Assembly (NCBI GenBank): GCA_947561585.1
Contig: CANNZV010000511.1
Location: 202,770 to 266,769, forward strand
Reading direction: 5' to 3'
Length of the DNA: 64,000 bases
From: Caprella mutica
Taxonomy: Eukaryota > Arthropoda > Malacostraca > Amphipoda > Caprellidae
Shown here one piece after another: positions 36,601 to 49,900 of this stretch. The position numbers and the translations under genes were made by a program. The number at the start of each line of letters is the position of its first letter. Within the stretch, counting starts at the first letter, position 1. Below the pieces are notes generated by a model, which was not told the origin of the DNA, ran no database searches, and worked only from the letters and a program-made list of their open reading frames with translations.

Positions 36601-39600
36601 AATCTATTTCAACAGCACCACATAAATACCCAACACAAGTGATCAATTACCAACCTATTTCAACAGCACCACATAAATAACCAACACAAGTGATCAATTA
36701 CCCATCTATTTCAACAGCACCACATAAATAACCAACACAAGTGATCAATTACCACTCTATTTCAACAGCACCACATAAATACCCATCACAAGTGATCAAT
36801 TACCAATCTATTTCAACAGCACCACATAAATACCCAACACAAGTGATCAATTACCAATCTATTTCAACAGCACCACATAAATACCCATCACAAGTGATAA
36901 ATTACCAATCTATTTCAACAGCACCACATAAATAACCAACACAATGATCAATTACCACTCTATTTCAACAGCACCACATAAATACCCAACACAAGTGATC
37001 AATTACCAATCTATTTCAACAGCACCACATAAATACCCAACACAAGTGATCAATTACCACTCTATTTCAACAGCACCACATAAATAACCAACACAAGTGA
37101 TCAATTACCACTCTATTTCAACAGCACCACATAAATACCCATCACAAGTGATCAATTACCAATCTATTTCAACAGCACTACATAAATACCCATCACAAGT
37201 GATCAATTACCACTCTATTTCAACAGCACCACATAAATACCCATCACAAGTGATCAATTACCAATCTATTTCAACAGCATCACATAAATACCCATCACAA
37301 ATGATCAATTACCAATCTATTTCAACAGCACCACATAAATACCCAACACAAGTGATCAATTACCAATCTATTTCAATAGCGCCACATAAATACCCATCAC
37401 AAGTGATCAATTACCAATCTATTTCAACAGCACCACATAAATAACCAACACAAGTGATCAATTACCAATCTATTTCAACAGCACCACATAAATAACCAAC
37501 ACAAGTGATCAATTACCAATCTATTTCAACAGCACCACACAAATAACCAACTCAAGTGATCAAATTATTACCACTCTATTTCAACAGCACCACATAAATA
37601 CCCAACAAAGGTGATCAATTACCAATCTATTTCAACAGCACCACATAAATACCCAACACAAGTGATCAATTACCACTCTATTTCAACAGCACCACATAAA
37701 TACCCAACACAAGTGATCAATAACCAATCTATTTCAACAGCACCACATAAAATACCCAACACAAGTGATCAATTACCAATCTATTTCAACAGCACCACAT
37801 AAATAACCAACACAAGTGATCAATTACCACTCTGTTTCAACAGCACCACATAAATAACCAACACAAGTGATCAATTACCACTCTATTTCAACAGCACCAC
37901 ATAAATACCCAACACAAGTGATCAATTACCAATCTATTTCAACAGCACCACATAAATACCCAACACAAGTGATCAATTACCACTCTATTTCAACAGCACC
38001 ACATAAATAACCAACACAAGTGATCAATTACCACTCTATTTCAACAGCACCACATAAATACCCATCACAAGTGATCAATTACCAATCTATTTCAACAGCA
38101 CTACATAAATACCCATCACAAGTGATCAATTACCACTCTATTTCAACAGCACCACATAAATACCCATCACAAGTGATCAATTACCAATCTATTTCAACAG
38201 CACCACATAAATACCCATCACAACTGATCAATTACCAATCTATTTCAACAGCACCACATAAATACCCAACACAAGTGATCAATTACCAATCTATTTCAAC
38301 AGCACCACATAAATACCCATCACAAGTGATCAATTACCAATCTATTTCAACAGCACCACATAAATAACCAACACAAGTGATCAATTACCAATCTATTTCA
38401 ACAGCACCACATAAATAACCAACACAAGTTATCAATTACCAATCTATTTCAACAGCACCACACAAATAACCAACTCAAGTGATCAAATTATTACCACTCT
38501 ATTTCAACAGCACCACATAAATACCCAACACAGGTGATCAATTACCAATCTATTTCAACAGCACCACATAAATACCCAACACAAGTGATCAATTACCACT
38601 CTATTTCAACAGCACCACATAAATACCCAACACAAGTGATCAATTACCAATCTATTTCAACAACACCACATAAATACCCAACACAAGTGATCAATTACCA
38701 ATCTATTTCAACAGCACCACATAAATAACCAACACAAGTGATCAATTACCACTCTGTTTCAACAGCACCACATAAATAACCAACACAAGTGATCAATTAC
38801 CACTCTATTTCAACAGCACCACATAAATAACCAACACAAGTGATCAATTACCACTCTATTTCAACAGCACCACATAAATAACCAACACAAGTGATCAATT
38901 ACCAATCTATTTCAACAGCACCACATAAATAACCAACACAAGTGATCAATTACCACTCTATTTCAACAGCACCACATAAATACCCATCACAAGTGATCAA
39001 TTACCAATCTATTTCAACAGCACCACATAAATAACCAACTCAAGTGATCAATTACCACTCTATTTCAACAGCATCACATAAATACCCATCACAAGTGATC
39101 AATTACCAATCTATTCAAACAGCACCACATAAATACCCATCACAAGTGATCAATTACCAATCTATTTCAACAGCACCACATAAATAACCAACACAAGTGA
39201 TCAATTACCACTCTATTTCAACAGCACCACATAAATAACCAACACAAGTTATCAATTACCAATGTATTTCAACAGCACCACATAAATAACCAACACAAGT
39301 GATCAATTACCAATCTATTTCAACAGCACCAAATAAATAACCAACACAAGTGATCAAATTATTACCACTCTATTTCAACAGCACCACATAAATAGCCAAC
39401 ACAAGTGATCAATTACCAATCTATTTCAACAGCACCACATAAATACCCAACACAAGTGATCAATTACCACTCTATTTCAACAGCACCACATAAATACCCA
39501 ACACAAGTGATCAATTACCAATCTATTTCAACAGCACCACATAAATACCCAACACAAGTGATCAATTACCAATCTATTTCAACAGCACCACATAAATAAC

Positions 39601-42600
39601 CAACACAAGTGATCAATTACCACTCTATCTCAACAGCACCACATAAATACCCAACACAAGTGATCAATTACCAATCTATTTCAACAGCACCACATAAATA
39701 CCCAACACAAGTGATCAATTACCACTCTATTTAAACAGCACCACATAAATACCCAACACAAGTGATCAATTACCAATCTATTTCAACAGCACCACATAAA
39801 TAACCAACACAAGTGATCAATTACCCATCTATTTCAACAGCACCACATAAATAACCAACACAAGTGATCAATTACTTCTCTATTTCAACAGCACCACATA
39901 AATACCCATCACAAGTGATCAATTACCAATCTATTTCAACAGCATCACATAAATACCCAACACAAGTGATCAATTACCAATCTATTTCAACAGCACCACA
40001 TAAATAACCAACACAAGTGATCAATTACCACTCTATTTCAACAGCAACACATAAATAACGAACACAAGTGATCAATTACCAATCTATTTCAACAGCACCA
40101 CATAAATAACCAACACAAGTGATCAATTACCACTCTATTTCAACAGCACCACATAAATACCCATCACAAGTGATCAATTACCAATCTATTTCAACAGCAC
40201 CACATAAATACCCAACACAAGTGATCAATTACCACTCTATTTCAACAGCACCACATAAATACCCAACAAAAGTGATCAATTACCAATCTATTTCAACAGC
40301 ACCACATAAATACCCAACACAAGTGATCAATTACCAATCTATTTCAACAGCACCACATAAATAACCAACACAAGTGATCAATTACCACTCTATCTCAACA
40401 GCACCACATAAATACCCAACACAAGTGATCAATTACCAATCTATTTCAACAGCACCACATAAATACCCAACACAAGTGATCAATTACCACTCTATTTAAA
40501 CAGCACCACATAAATACCCAACACAAGTGATCAATTACCAATCTATTTCAACAGCACCACATAAATAACCAACACAAGTGATCAATTACCCATCTATTTC
40601 AACAGCACCACATAAATAACCAACACAAGTGATCAATTACTTCTCTATTTCAACAGCACCACATAAATACCCATCACAAGTGATCAATTACCAATCTATT
40701 TCAACAGCATCACATAAATACCCAACACAAGTGATCAATTACCAATCTATTTCAACAGCACCACATAAATAACCAACACAAGTGATCAATTACCACTCTA
40801 TTTCAACAGCAACACATAAATAACCAACACAAGTGATCAATTACCAATCTATTTAAACAGCACCACATAAATAACCAACACAAGTGATCAATTACCACTC
40901 TATTTCAACAGCACCACATAAATACCCATCACAAGTGATCAGTTACTAATCTATTTCAACAGCACCACATAAATAACCAATACAAGTGATCAATTACCAC
41001 TCTATTTCAACAGCACCACATAAATAACCAACACAAGTGATCAATTACCAATCTATTTCAACAGCACCACATAAATACCCATCACAAGTGATCAATTACC
41101 AATCTATTTCAACAGCACCACATAAATAACCAACACAAGTGATCAATTACCACTTTATTTCAACAGCACCACATAACTAACCAACACAAGTGATCAATTA
41201 CCAATCTATTTCAACAGCACCACATAAATACCCAACACAAGTGATCAATTACCACTCTATTTCAACAGCACCACATAAATACCCAACACAAGTGATCAAT
41301 TACCAATGTATTTCAACAGCACCACATAAATACCCAACACAAGTGATCAATTACCAATCTATTTCAACAGCACCACATAAATAACCAACACAAGTGATCA
41401 ATTACCACTCTGTTTCAACAGCACCACATAAATACCCAACACAAGTGATCAATTACCAATCTATTTCAACAGCACCACATAAATAACCAACACAAGTGAT
41501 CAATTACCACTCTATTTCAACAGCACCACATAAATAACCAACACAAGTGATCAATTACCAATCTATTTCAACAGCACCACATAAATAACCAACACAAGTG
41601 ATCAATTACCACTATATTTCAACAGCACCACATAAATACCCATCACAAGTGATCAATTACCAATCTATTTCAACAGCACCACATAAATAACCAACACAAG
41701 TGATCAATTACCACTATATTCCAACAGCATCACATAAATAACCAACACAAGTGATCAATTACCAATCTATTTCAACAGCACCACATAAATACCCATCACA
41801 AGTGATCAATTACCAATCTATTTCAACAGCACCACATAAATAACCAACACAAGTGATCAATTACCACTCTATTTCAACAGCACCACATAAATAACCAACA
41901 CAAGTGATCAATTACCAATCTATTTCAACAGCACCACATAAATATCCAACACAAGTGATCAATTACCAATCTATTTCAACAGCACCACATAAATAACCAA
42001 CACAAGTGATCAAATTATTACCACTCTATTTCAACAGCACCACATAAATAGCCAACACAAGTGATCAATTACCAATCTATTTCAACAGCACCACATAAAT
42101 ACCCAACACAAGTGATCAATTACCACTCTATTTCAACAGCACCACATAAATACCCAACACAAGTGATCAATTACCAATCTATTTCAACAGCACCACATAA
42201 ATAACCAACACAAGTGATCAATTACCACTCTATTTCAACAGCACCACATAAATACCCCAACACAAGTGATCAATTACCAATCTATTTCAACAGCACCACA
42301 TAAATACCCATCACAAGTGATCAATTACCACTCTATTTCAACAGCACCACATAAATACCCAACACAAGTGATCAATTACCAATCTATTTCAACAGCACCA
42401 CATGAATAACCAACACAAGTGATCAATTACCCATCTATTTCAACAGCACCACATAAATAACCAACACAAGTGATCAATTACCACTCTATTTCATCAGCAC
42501 CACATAAATACCCATCACAAGTGATCAATTACCAATCTATTTCAACAGCACCACATAAATACCCAACACAAGTGATCAATTACCAATCTATTTCAACAGC

Positions 42601-45600
42601 ACCACATAAATAACCAACACAAGTGATCAATTACCCAACTATTTCAACAGCACCGCATAAATAACCAACACAAGTGATCAATTACCACTCTATTTCAACA
42701 GCACCACATAAATACCCATCACAAGTGATCAATCACCAATCTATTTCAACAGCACCACATAAATACCCAACACAAGTGATCAATTACCAATCTATTTCAA
42801 CAGCACCACATAAATACACATCACAAGTGATCAATTACCAATCTTTTTCAACAGCACCACATAAATAACCAACACAAGTGATCAATTACCACTCTATTTC
42901 AACAGCACCACATAAATAACCAACACAAGTTATCAATTACCAATGTATTTCAACAGCACCACATAAATAACCAACACAAGTGATCAATTACCAATCTATT
43001 TCAACAGCACCACATAAATAACCAACACAAGTGATCAAATTATTACCACTCTATTTCAACAGCACCACATAAATAGCCAACACAAGTGATCAATTACCAA
43101 TCTATTTCAACAGCACCACATAAATACCCAACACAAGTGATCAATTACCACTCTATTTCAACAGCACCACATAAATACCCAACACAAGTGATCAATTACC
43201 AATCTATTTCAACAGCACCACATAAATACCCAACACAAGTGATCAATTACCAATCTATTTCAACAGCACCACATAAATAACCAACACAAGTGATCAATTA
43301 CCACTCTATCTCAACAGCACCACATAAATACCCAACACAAGTGATCAATTACCAATCTATTTCAACAGCACCACATAAATACCCAACACAAGTGATCAAT
43401 TACCACTCTATTTAAACAGCACCACATAAATACCCAACACAAGTGATCAATTACCAATCTATTTCAACAGCACCACATAAATAACCAACACAAGTGATCA
43501 ATTACCCATCTATTTCAACAGCACCACATAAATAACCAACACAAGTGATCAATTACTTCTCTATTTCAACAGCACCACATAAATACCCATCACAAGTGAT
43601 CAATTACCAATCTATTTCAACAGCATCACATAAATACCCAACACAAGTGATCAATTACCAATCTATTTCAACAGCACCACATAAATAACCAACACAAGTG
43701 ATCAATTACCACTCTATTTCAACAGCAACACATAAATAACGAACACAAGTGATCAATTACCAATCTATTTCAACAGCACCACATAAATAACCAACATAAG
43801 TGATCAATTACCACTCTATTTCAACAGCACCACATAAATACCCATCACAAGTGATCAATTACCAATCTATTTCAACAGCACCACATAAATACCCAACACA
43901 AGTGATCAATTACCACTCTATTTCAACAGCACCACATAAATACCCAACAAAAGTGATCAATTACCAATCTATTTCAACAGCACCACATAAATACCCAACA
44001 CAAGTGATCAATTACCAATCTATTTCAACAGCACCACATAAATAACCAACACAAGTGATCAATTACCACTCTATCTCAACAGCACCACATAAATACCCAA
44101 CACAAGTGATCAATTACCAATCTATTTCAACAGCACCACATAAATACCCAACACAAGTGATCAATTACCACTCTATTTAAACAGCACCACATAAATACCC
44201 AACACAAGTGATCAATTACCAATCTATTTCAACAGCACCACATAAATAACCAACACAAGTGATCAATTACCCATCTATTTCAACAGCACCACATAAATAA
44301 CCAACACAAGTGATCAATTACTTCTCTATTTCAACAGCACCACATAAATACCCATCACAAGTGATCAATTACCAATCTATTTCAACAGCATCACATAAAT
44401 ACCCAACACAAGTGATCAATTACCAATCTATTTCAACAGCACCACATAAATAACCAACACAAGTGATCAATTACCACTCTATTTCAACAGCAACACATAA
44501 ATAACCAAAACAAGTGATCAATTACCAATCTATTTAAACAGCACCACATAAATAACCAACACAAGTGATCAATTACCACTCTATTTCAACAGCACCACAT
44601 AAATACCCATCACAAGTGATCAGTTACTAATCTATTTCAACAGCACCACATAAATAACCAATACAAGTGATCAATTACCACTCTATTTCAACAGCACCAC
44701 ATAAATAACCAACACAAGTGATCAATTACCAATCTATTTCAACAGCACCACATAAATACCCATCACAAGTGATCAATTACCAATCTATTTCAACAGCACC
44801 ACATAAATAACCAACACAAGTGATCAATTACCACTTTATTTCAACAGCACCACATAACTAACCAACACAAGTGATCAATTACCAATCTATTTCAACAGCA
44901 CCACATAAATACCCAACACAAGTGATCAATTACCACTCTATTTCAACAGCACCACATAAATACCCAACACAAGTGATCAATTACCAATGTATTTCAACAG
45001 CACCACATAAATACCCAACACAAGTGATCAATTACCAATCTATTTCAACAGCACCACATAAATAACCAACACAAGTGATCAATTACCACTCTGTTTCAAC
45101 AGCACCACATAAATACCCAACACAAGTGATCAATTACCAATCTATTTCAACAGCACCACATAAATAACCAACACAAGTGATCAATTACCACTCTATTTCA
45201 ACAGCACCACATAAATAACCAACACAAGTGATCAATTACCAATCTATTTCAACAGCACCACATAAATAACCAACACAAGTGATCAATTACCACTATATTT
45301 CAACAGCACCACATAAATACCCATCACAAGTGATCAATTACCAATCTATTTCAACAGCACCACATAAATAACCAACACAAGTGATCAATTACCACTATAT
45401 TCCAACAGCATCACATAAATAACCAACACAAGTGATCAATTACCAATCTATTTCAACAGCACCACATAAATACCCATCACAAGTGATCAATTACCAATCT
45501 ATTTCAACAGCACCACATAAATAACCAACACAAGTGATCAATTACCACTCTATTTCAACAGCACCACATAAATAACCAACACAAGTGATCAATTACCAAT

Positions 45601-47241
45601 CTATTTCAACAGCACCACATAAATATCCAACACAAGTGATCAATTACCAATCTATTTCAACAGCACCACATAAATAACCAACACAAGTGATCAAATTATT
45701 ACCACTCTATTTCAACAGCACCACATAAATAGCCAACACAAGTGATCAATTACCAATCTATTTCAACAGCACCACATAAATACCCAACACAAGTGATCAA
45801 TTACCACTCTATTTCAACAGCACCACATAAATACCCAACACAAGTGATCAATTACCAATCTATTTCAACAGCACCACATAAATAACCAACACAAGTGATC
45901 AATTACCACTCTATTTCAACAGCACCACATAAATACCCCAACACAAGTGATCAATTACCAATCTATTTCAACAGCACCACATAAATACCCATCACAAGTG
46001 ATCAATTACCACTCTATTTCAACAGCACCACATAAATACCCAACACAAGTGATCAATTACCAATCTATTTCAACAGCACCACATGAATAACCAACACAAG
46101 TGATCAATTACCCATCTATTTCAACAGCACCACATAAATAACCAACACAAGTGATCAATTACCACTCTATTTCATCAGCACCACATAAATACCCATCACA
46201 AGTGATCAATTACCAATCTATTTCAACAGCACCACATAAATACCCAACACAAGTGATCAATTACCAATCTATTTCAACAGCACCACATAAATAACCAACA
46301 CAAGTGATCAATTACCCAACTATTTCAACAGCACCGCATAAATAACCAACACAAGTGATCAATTACCACTCTATTTCAACAGCACCACATAAATACCCAT
46401 CACAAGTGATCAATCACCAATCTATTTCAACAGCACCACATAAATACCCAACACAAGTGATCAATTACCAATCTATTTCAACAGCACCACATAAATACAC
46501 ATCACAAGTGATCAATTACCAATCTTTTTCAACAGCACCACATAAATAACCAACAGAAGTGATCAATTACCACTCTATTTCAACAGCACCACATGAATAC
46601 CCAACACAAGTGATCAATTACCAATCTATTTCAACAGCACCACATAAATACCCAACACAAGTGATCAATTACCAATCTATTTCAACAGCACCACATAAAT
46701 ACCCAACACAATTGATCAATTACCACTCTATTTCAACAGCACCACATAAATACCCAACACAAGTGATCAATTACCAATCTATTTCAACACTACCACATAA
46801 ATACCCATCACAAGTGATCAATTACCACTCTATTTCAACAGCACCACATAAATAACCAACACAAGTGATCAATTACCACTCTATTTCAACAGCACCACAT
46901 AAATACCCATCACAAGTGATCAATTACCAATCTATTTCAACAGCACCACATAAATAACCAACACAAGTGATCAATTACCACTCTATTTCAACAGCACCAC
47001 ATAAATACCCATCACAAGTGATCAATTACCAATCTATTTCAACAGCACCACATAAATACCCAACACAAGTGATCAATTACCCATTTATTTCAACAGCACC
47101 ACATAAATAACCAACACAAGTGATCAATTACCACTCTATTTCAACAGCACCACATAAATACCCATCACAAGTGATCAATTACCAATCTATTTCAACAGCA
47201 CCACATAAATACCCATCACAAGTGATCAATTACCACTCTAT
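33646..47241 (+). repeat. 51-bp satellite array, right block
   Basis: Continuation of the left block in the same orientation, about 265 monomers. Repeats of monomer order are visible at 923 bp (37097, 38020) and at 3681 bp (39405/43086, 40119/43800, 41190/44871, 42674/46355). Here the 55-bp junction monomer is often followed by a TAGCCAAC monomer instead of the ACACAGG monomer common on the left, so at least two higher-order families are present. The array stops abruptly in mid-monomer at 47241, where a hairpin forms with the flank. Confidence 0.97.
39180..46590 (+). repeat. 3681-bp tandem duplication within the satellite
   Basis: Copy 1 is about 39180-42860 and copy 2 about 42861-46590. Rare variants recur exactly 3681 bases apart, including TACTTCTCTATTTC, CATAACTAACC, CACCGCATAAAT and the extra C in AATACCCCAAC. 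3681 equals 72 monomers of 51 plus 9, and the 9 is explained by two 4-bp junction insertions and the one extra C. The copies differ at only a few bases seen by eye, for example CCAAAACAAG near 44507 where copy 1 has CCAACACAAG. Confidence 0.85.
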
Positions 47242-47250
47242 TGGTAATTG
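47227..47250. other. Hairpin at the right end of the satellite
   Basis: CAATTACCA, the start of a satellite monomer, is followed after six bases (CTCTAT) by its perfect complement TGGTAATTG, which is the first non-satellite sequence. The stem is 9 bp. It sits exactly on the array boundary. Confidence 0.6.
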
Positions 47251-47711
47251 GGTCCCTGTATCAATCAGATTAGACTATATATTTTCTAGGACCAAATCTA
47301 ACATGTTCATTTATTTTCAACTTTTGCTTTTGTGATATGCATACAATTTTGATTTTAAAAAATAATTGACTAATCTTTGCTTTTTGAAATGTTTTCGATC
47401 CGATGAATTGATATATGGTTATTACTTATTAGTTGTAAATTAATAGATTAGATTGAATAAATAACTTCATCAGGTCAGTTTATAAATAAGTAATTAAATA
47501 ACGTAAATAACTTTACGTAGTGATAATTAGGTTGGCTAGACAAATTAAATTACCCGGCTAGACTACAAAAACAATAATAAGGCCTTTGTCTTCTAAACCA
47601 TATTTTAGTGCAATTCATCTTACTCATAGGCACTGATGTAGAAATATGCTAATAGAATTTACCAAGGTCAAATTGAAAACGAAATATAAACATTTAAGTT
47701 TTAGATTTTTT
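47251..47711. other. AT-rich flank of the satellite, nothing recognised
   Basis: Single-copy AT-rich sequence between the satellite boundary and the candidate gene at 47712. No open frame or repeat of note. Confidence 0.45.
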
Positions 47712-48370
47712 TTATTTAGAAGTATAATTTGAATCCTCGTCACTGTCTGTTACGACTATAGGTTGCCAATTCCTGAAATAAGAGATTCGTATATTAATAT
47801 ATATATAATATAAATTCATAGTATCGTTTATATACATTATCAATAACATCACCTACTCTTTTCTCCTTTTGTAATGAGATGGCGACAGCTTCGATATTCT
47901 TTTCATGTCTGGAATCCCTAAAAGCATATGAAAAAGTAAGAGATACTAATATTGCACTTACATATTTAAAAAGCATCTAACATTTTCAAATACTTACTTT
48001 GACGTTGATCTACTCCATCAATTCTTCATAAAGATCTGAAAGTAGATTCAGAAAATATAAAAAACATATTAACAAAGAAATGAAGAGAACTATTAACTGA
48101 GAATTGATTCATATAAGTTAATTATTTATATAAAATGTCAAACTATTTATAAATCTTCAGATGCAGTATAAATTTAGCTCTAATAAATGCAATGGATTCT
48201 CCTTGCTAATCCTCATAATTTTGTTTATTATACACTCTTAATTTAGACTTTAATTAAATACCAAAAAAGTATAATATATCAAAAGGCTCACCTCTGGTTG
48301 GAGTTCTCACTGCCAAATCCCTGGACGGTGTTCTCCTTATTTGCTCCCCGGACAAAGTTCTTCCGGCCAT
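47712..48370 (-). CDS. Candidate small three-exon gene, 66 aa, function unknown
   Basis: Exons on the minus strand: 48370-48292, 47917-47857 and 47772-47712. Introns start GTGAGC and GTAGGT and end TTTTAG and TTTCAG. Codon phases join exactly (G+GG, GA+G), giving 66 codons and a stop. The ATG has an in-frame TAG three codons upstream, and an AATAAA overlaps the stop. The product begins MAGRTLSGEQIRR, has two TP sites (RRTPSR, VRTPTR), a basic segment SPSHYKRRKENWQ and an acidic end VVTDSDEDSN. It looks like a small soluble, possibly nuclear protein; I do not recognise a family. A 38-nt alternative exon (48035-47998, AG...GTAAGT) in intron 1 would add DLYEELME and a stop. The model rests on splice and phase agreement only. 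Confidence 0.45.
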
Positions 48371-48668
48371 AGAAAACTAGGGTCAAGTAGGTAAATTGCG
48401 GCACTTCAACTAACTGCGGTCTCTTATCTCAGAAACATTAATAACCATCATGGCTTCAAGGTACTCGTGAAATAAATAGAACCTATCATAAATTGATCTG
48501 TTGAACAATTCAATATATAGCTAAACTAATTTCAAATGGATTTTGAGACTTTCTTTATAGGGCCGCAATTAGAAATTAAAGAACCGAATTTAAGTATGTA
48601 ACCCTAACTATAGGTACACTAACTAGTTTTGAAATATATAAATAATAAGAATACTTAACTTGAGATAC
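48371..48668. other. AT-rich sequence upstream of the candidate gene
   Basis: It would contain the promoter of the minus-strand gene, but no convincing TATA or other motif was picked out. Confidence 0.4.
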
Positions 48669-48670
48669 TA

Positions 48671-48834
48671 GGATAAGTTCCGAATTATCGGACGGTTCCA
48701 CATTTTCGGTCGCCTAAGAAAAACTATATAAAATAATTAATAAACTTTTATTTCAATTAACTATTAGGTAGCTATATACTATATTTCATACGTGACCGAA
48801 AATGTGAAATCACCTAATAATTTGGAACTTACCC
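48671..48834. mobile_element. Short MITE with TA flanks
   Basis: About 164 bp with imperfect ~45-bp inverted ends. The left end is GGATAAGTTCCGAATTATCG and then CACATTTTCGGTC. The right end reads, in reverse, GGGTAAGTTCCAAATTATTA and then CACATTTTCGGTCA. Each end is flanked by TA (48669-48670 and 48835-48836), the target duplication of Tc1/mariner-type elements. No coding sequence. Family inferred from TA and end structure. Confidence 0.6.
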
Positions 48835-48836
48835 TA

Positions 48837-49189
48837 TCTAAGGACAGCGCAATAACTGCCTAGCCTATGTAGAAGGTATTGAGTATTGACACTGAAAAAA
48901 AAACAGCTAGGTATTAAATAAGTTAACATATAATAATCTAGGAAAATTAGTTTGGATGTCAGTTTACAAACCGGAAGGCAGTAATCAAAATTTATTTTTA
49001 TGAAAAGTTATACACTGATAATCAGCTCTTCAAATAACTACCTAGCCACCACCCTATCAATCCCAAATTTTTTAGAATATTTAGGCAGGCATTTATCTAT
49101 GTATTAATGGAATTAATTAATAATTAATAATCGATCGGCAGCGATAGTACTATTTAGTGCATATAACGCTATGGTTTGCACTTGAACTA
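48837..49189. other. AT-rich sequence, nothing recognised
   Basis: A CACTGAAAAAAAAAC near 48890 weakly resembles the inverted end of the neighbouring 49.2 kb repeat and could be its left terminus. Otherwise nothing is seen. Confidence 0.35.
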
Positions 49190-49900
49190 AAATGATATTG
49201 AAGGGCGTTCACATTCAACACGTAACACACTTCAAACAAGATTTGAACTGTAAAGTGTCAACCGATTAATTGGCTTTGAGGAAAGCATAAGTTGCCACAT
49301 ACTCATTTAATTTAACTCACACCTAAACTAAAAAAGTAGCGCCAACTCTCATAGTAAGTTAATTTATACACCAGATACATAGGATTAACAGTCTTTGTGG
49401 GTTACTTTATCACACTATGTCATAGTTGTTTTAACTCACACCTAAACTTACAAAAAAGTAGTGCCAACTCTCACAGTAAGTTAATTCATATTCTGCAGAA
49501 TACATTGGATTAACAGTCTTTGTGGGTTACTATAACACACTATGTCATAGTTGATTTAACTCGCACCTAAACTTCAAAAAAAGTAGCGCCAACTCTCATA
49601 GTAAGTTAATTCATACACCAAATACATTGAATTAACAATCTTTGTGAGTTACTTCAACACACTATGTTCTAGTTGTTTTAACCTATGTTCAAACTCCCAA
49701 AATGTAACTCTAATTCTCATAGTAAGTTGATTCAATCCATTAAATGATTTGAATTAACTATGTTTGGTGACACACCACGTCATAGTTGTTTTGACACACG
49801 TGAAAACATGAATATAGTCAAACCAACTCACGTAATAAATTGATTCAAAGCATAAATTGTTGACCCATTAAATATGAGTAAACTTTTTTCTCTGTGTAGG
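49190..49900. repeat. Dispersed repeat with ~120-bp subrepeats, copy 1
   Basis: About four tandem units of 119-126 bp, each with GCCAACTCTCATAGTAAGTT and TTAACAGTCTTTGTG. They are followed by a unique tail ending CTTTTTTCTCTGTGTAG. A shorter copy with the same tail lies at 53600-53946, so this is an interspersed element rather than a local array. It is noncoding; the left boundary is uncertain. Confidence 0.7.

Noticed and set aside
6001..47241. CRISPR-like regular repeats
   Set aside because: The repeat is continuous at 51 bp with no unique spacers, and the context is eukaryotic.
6040..47335. About 40 repeated 63- to 115-codon frames beginning MINYQSISTAPHK
   Set aside because: Each is a stop-free run of satellite monomers. 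Length follows the TACCC/TAACC variant, not selection on a protein.
47794..47976. 60-codon minus frame overlapping the candidate three-exon gene
   Set aside because: It runs through a good acceptor and the GTAGGT donor; the spliced model in another frame joins better and ends at a poly(A) signal.
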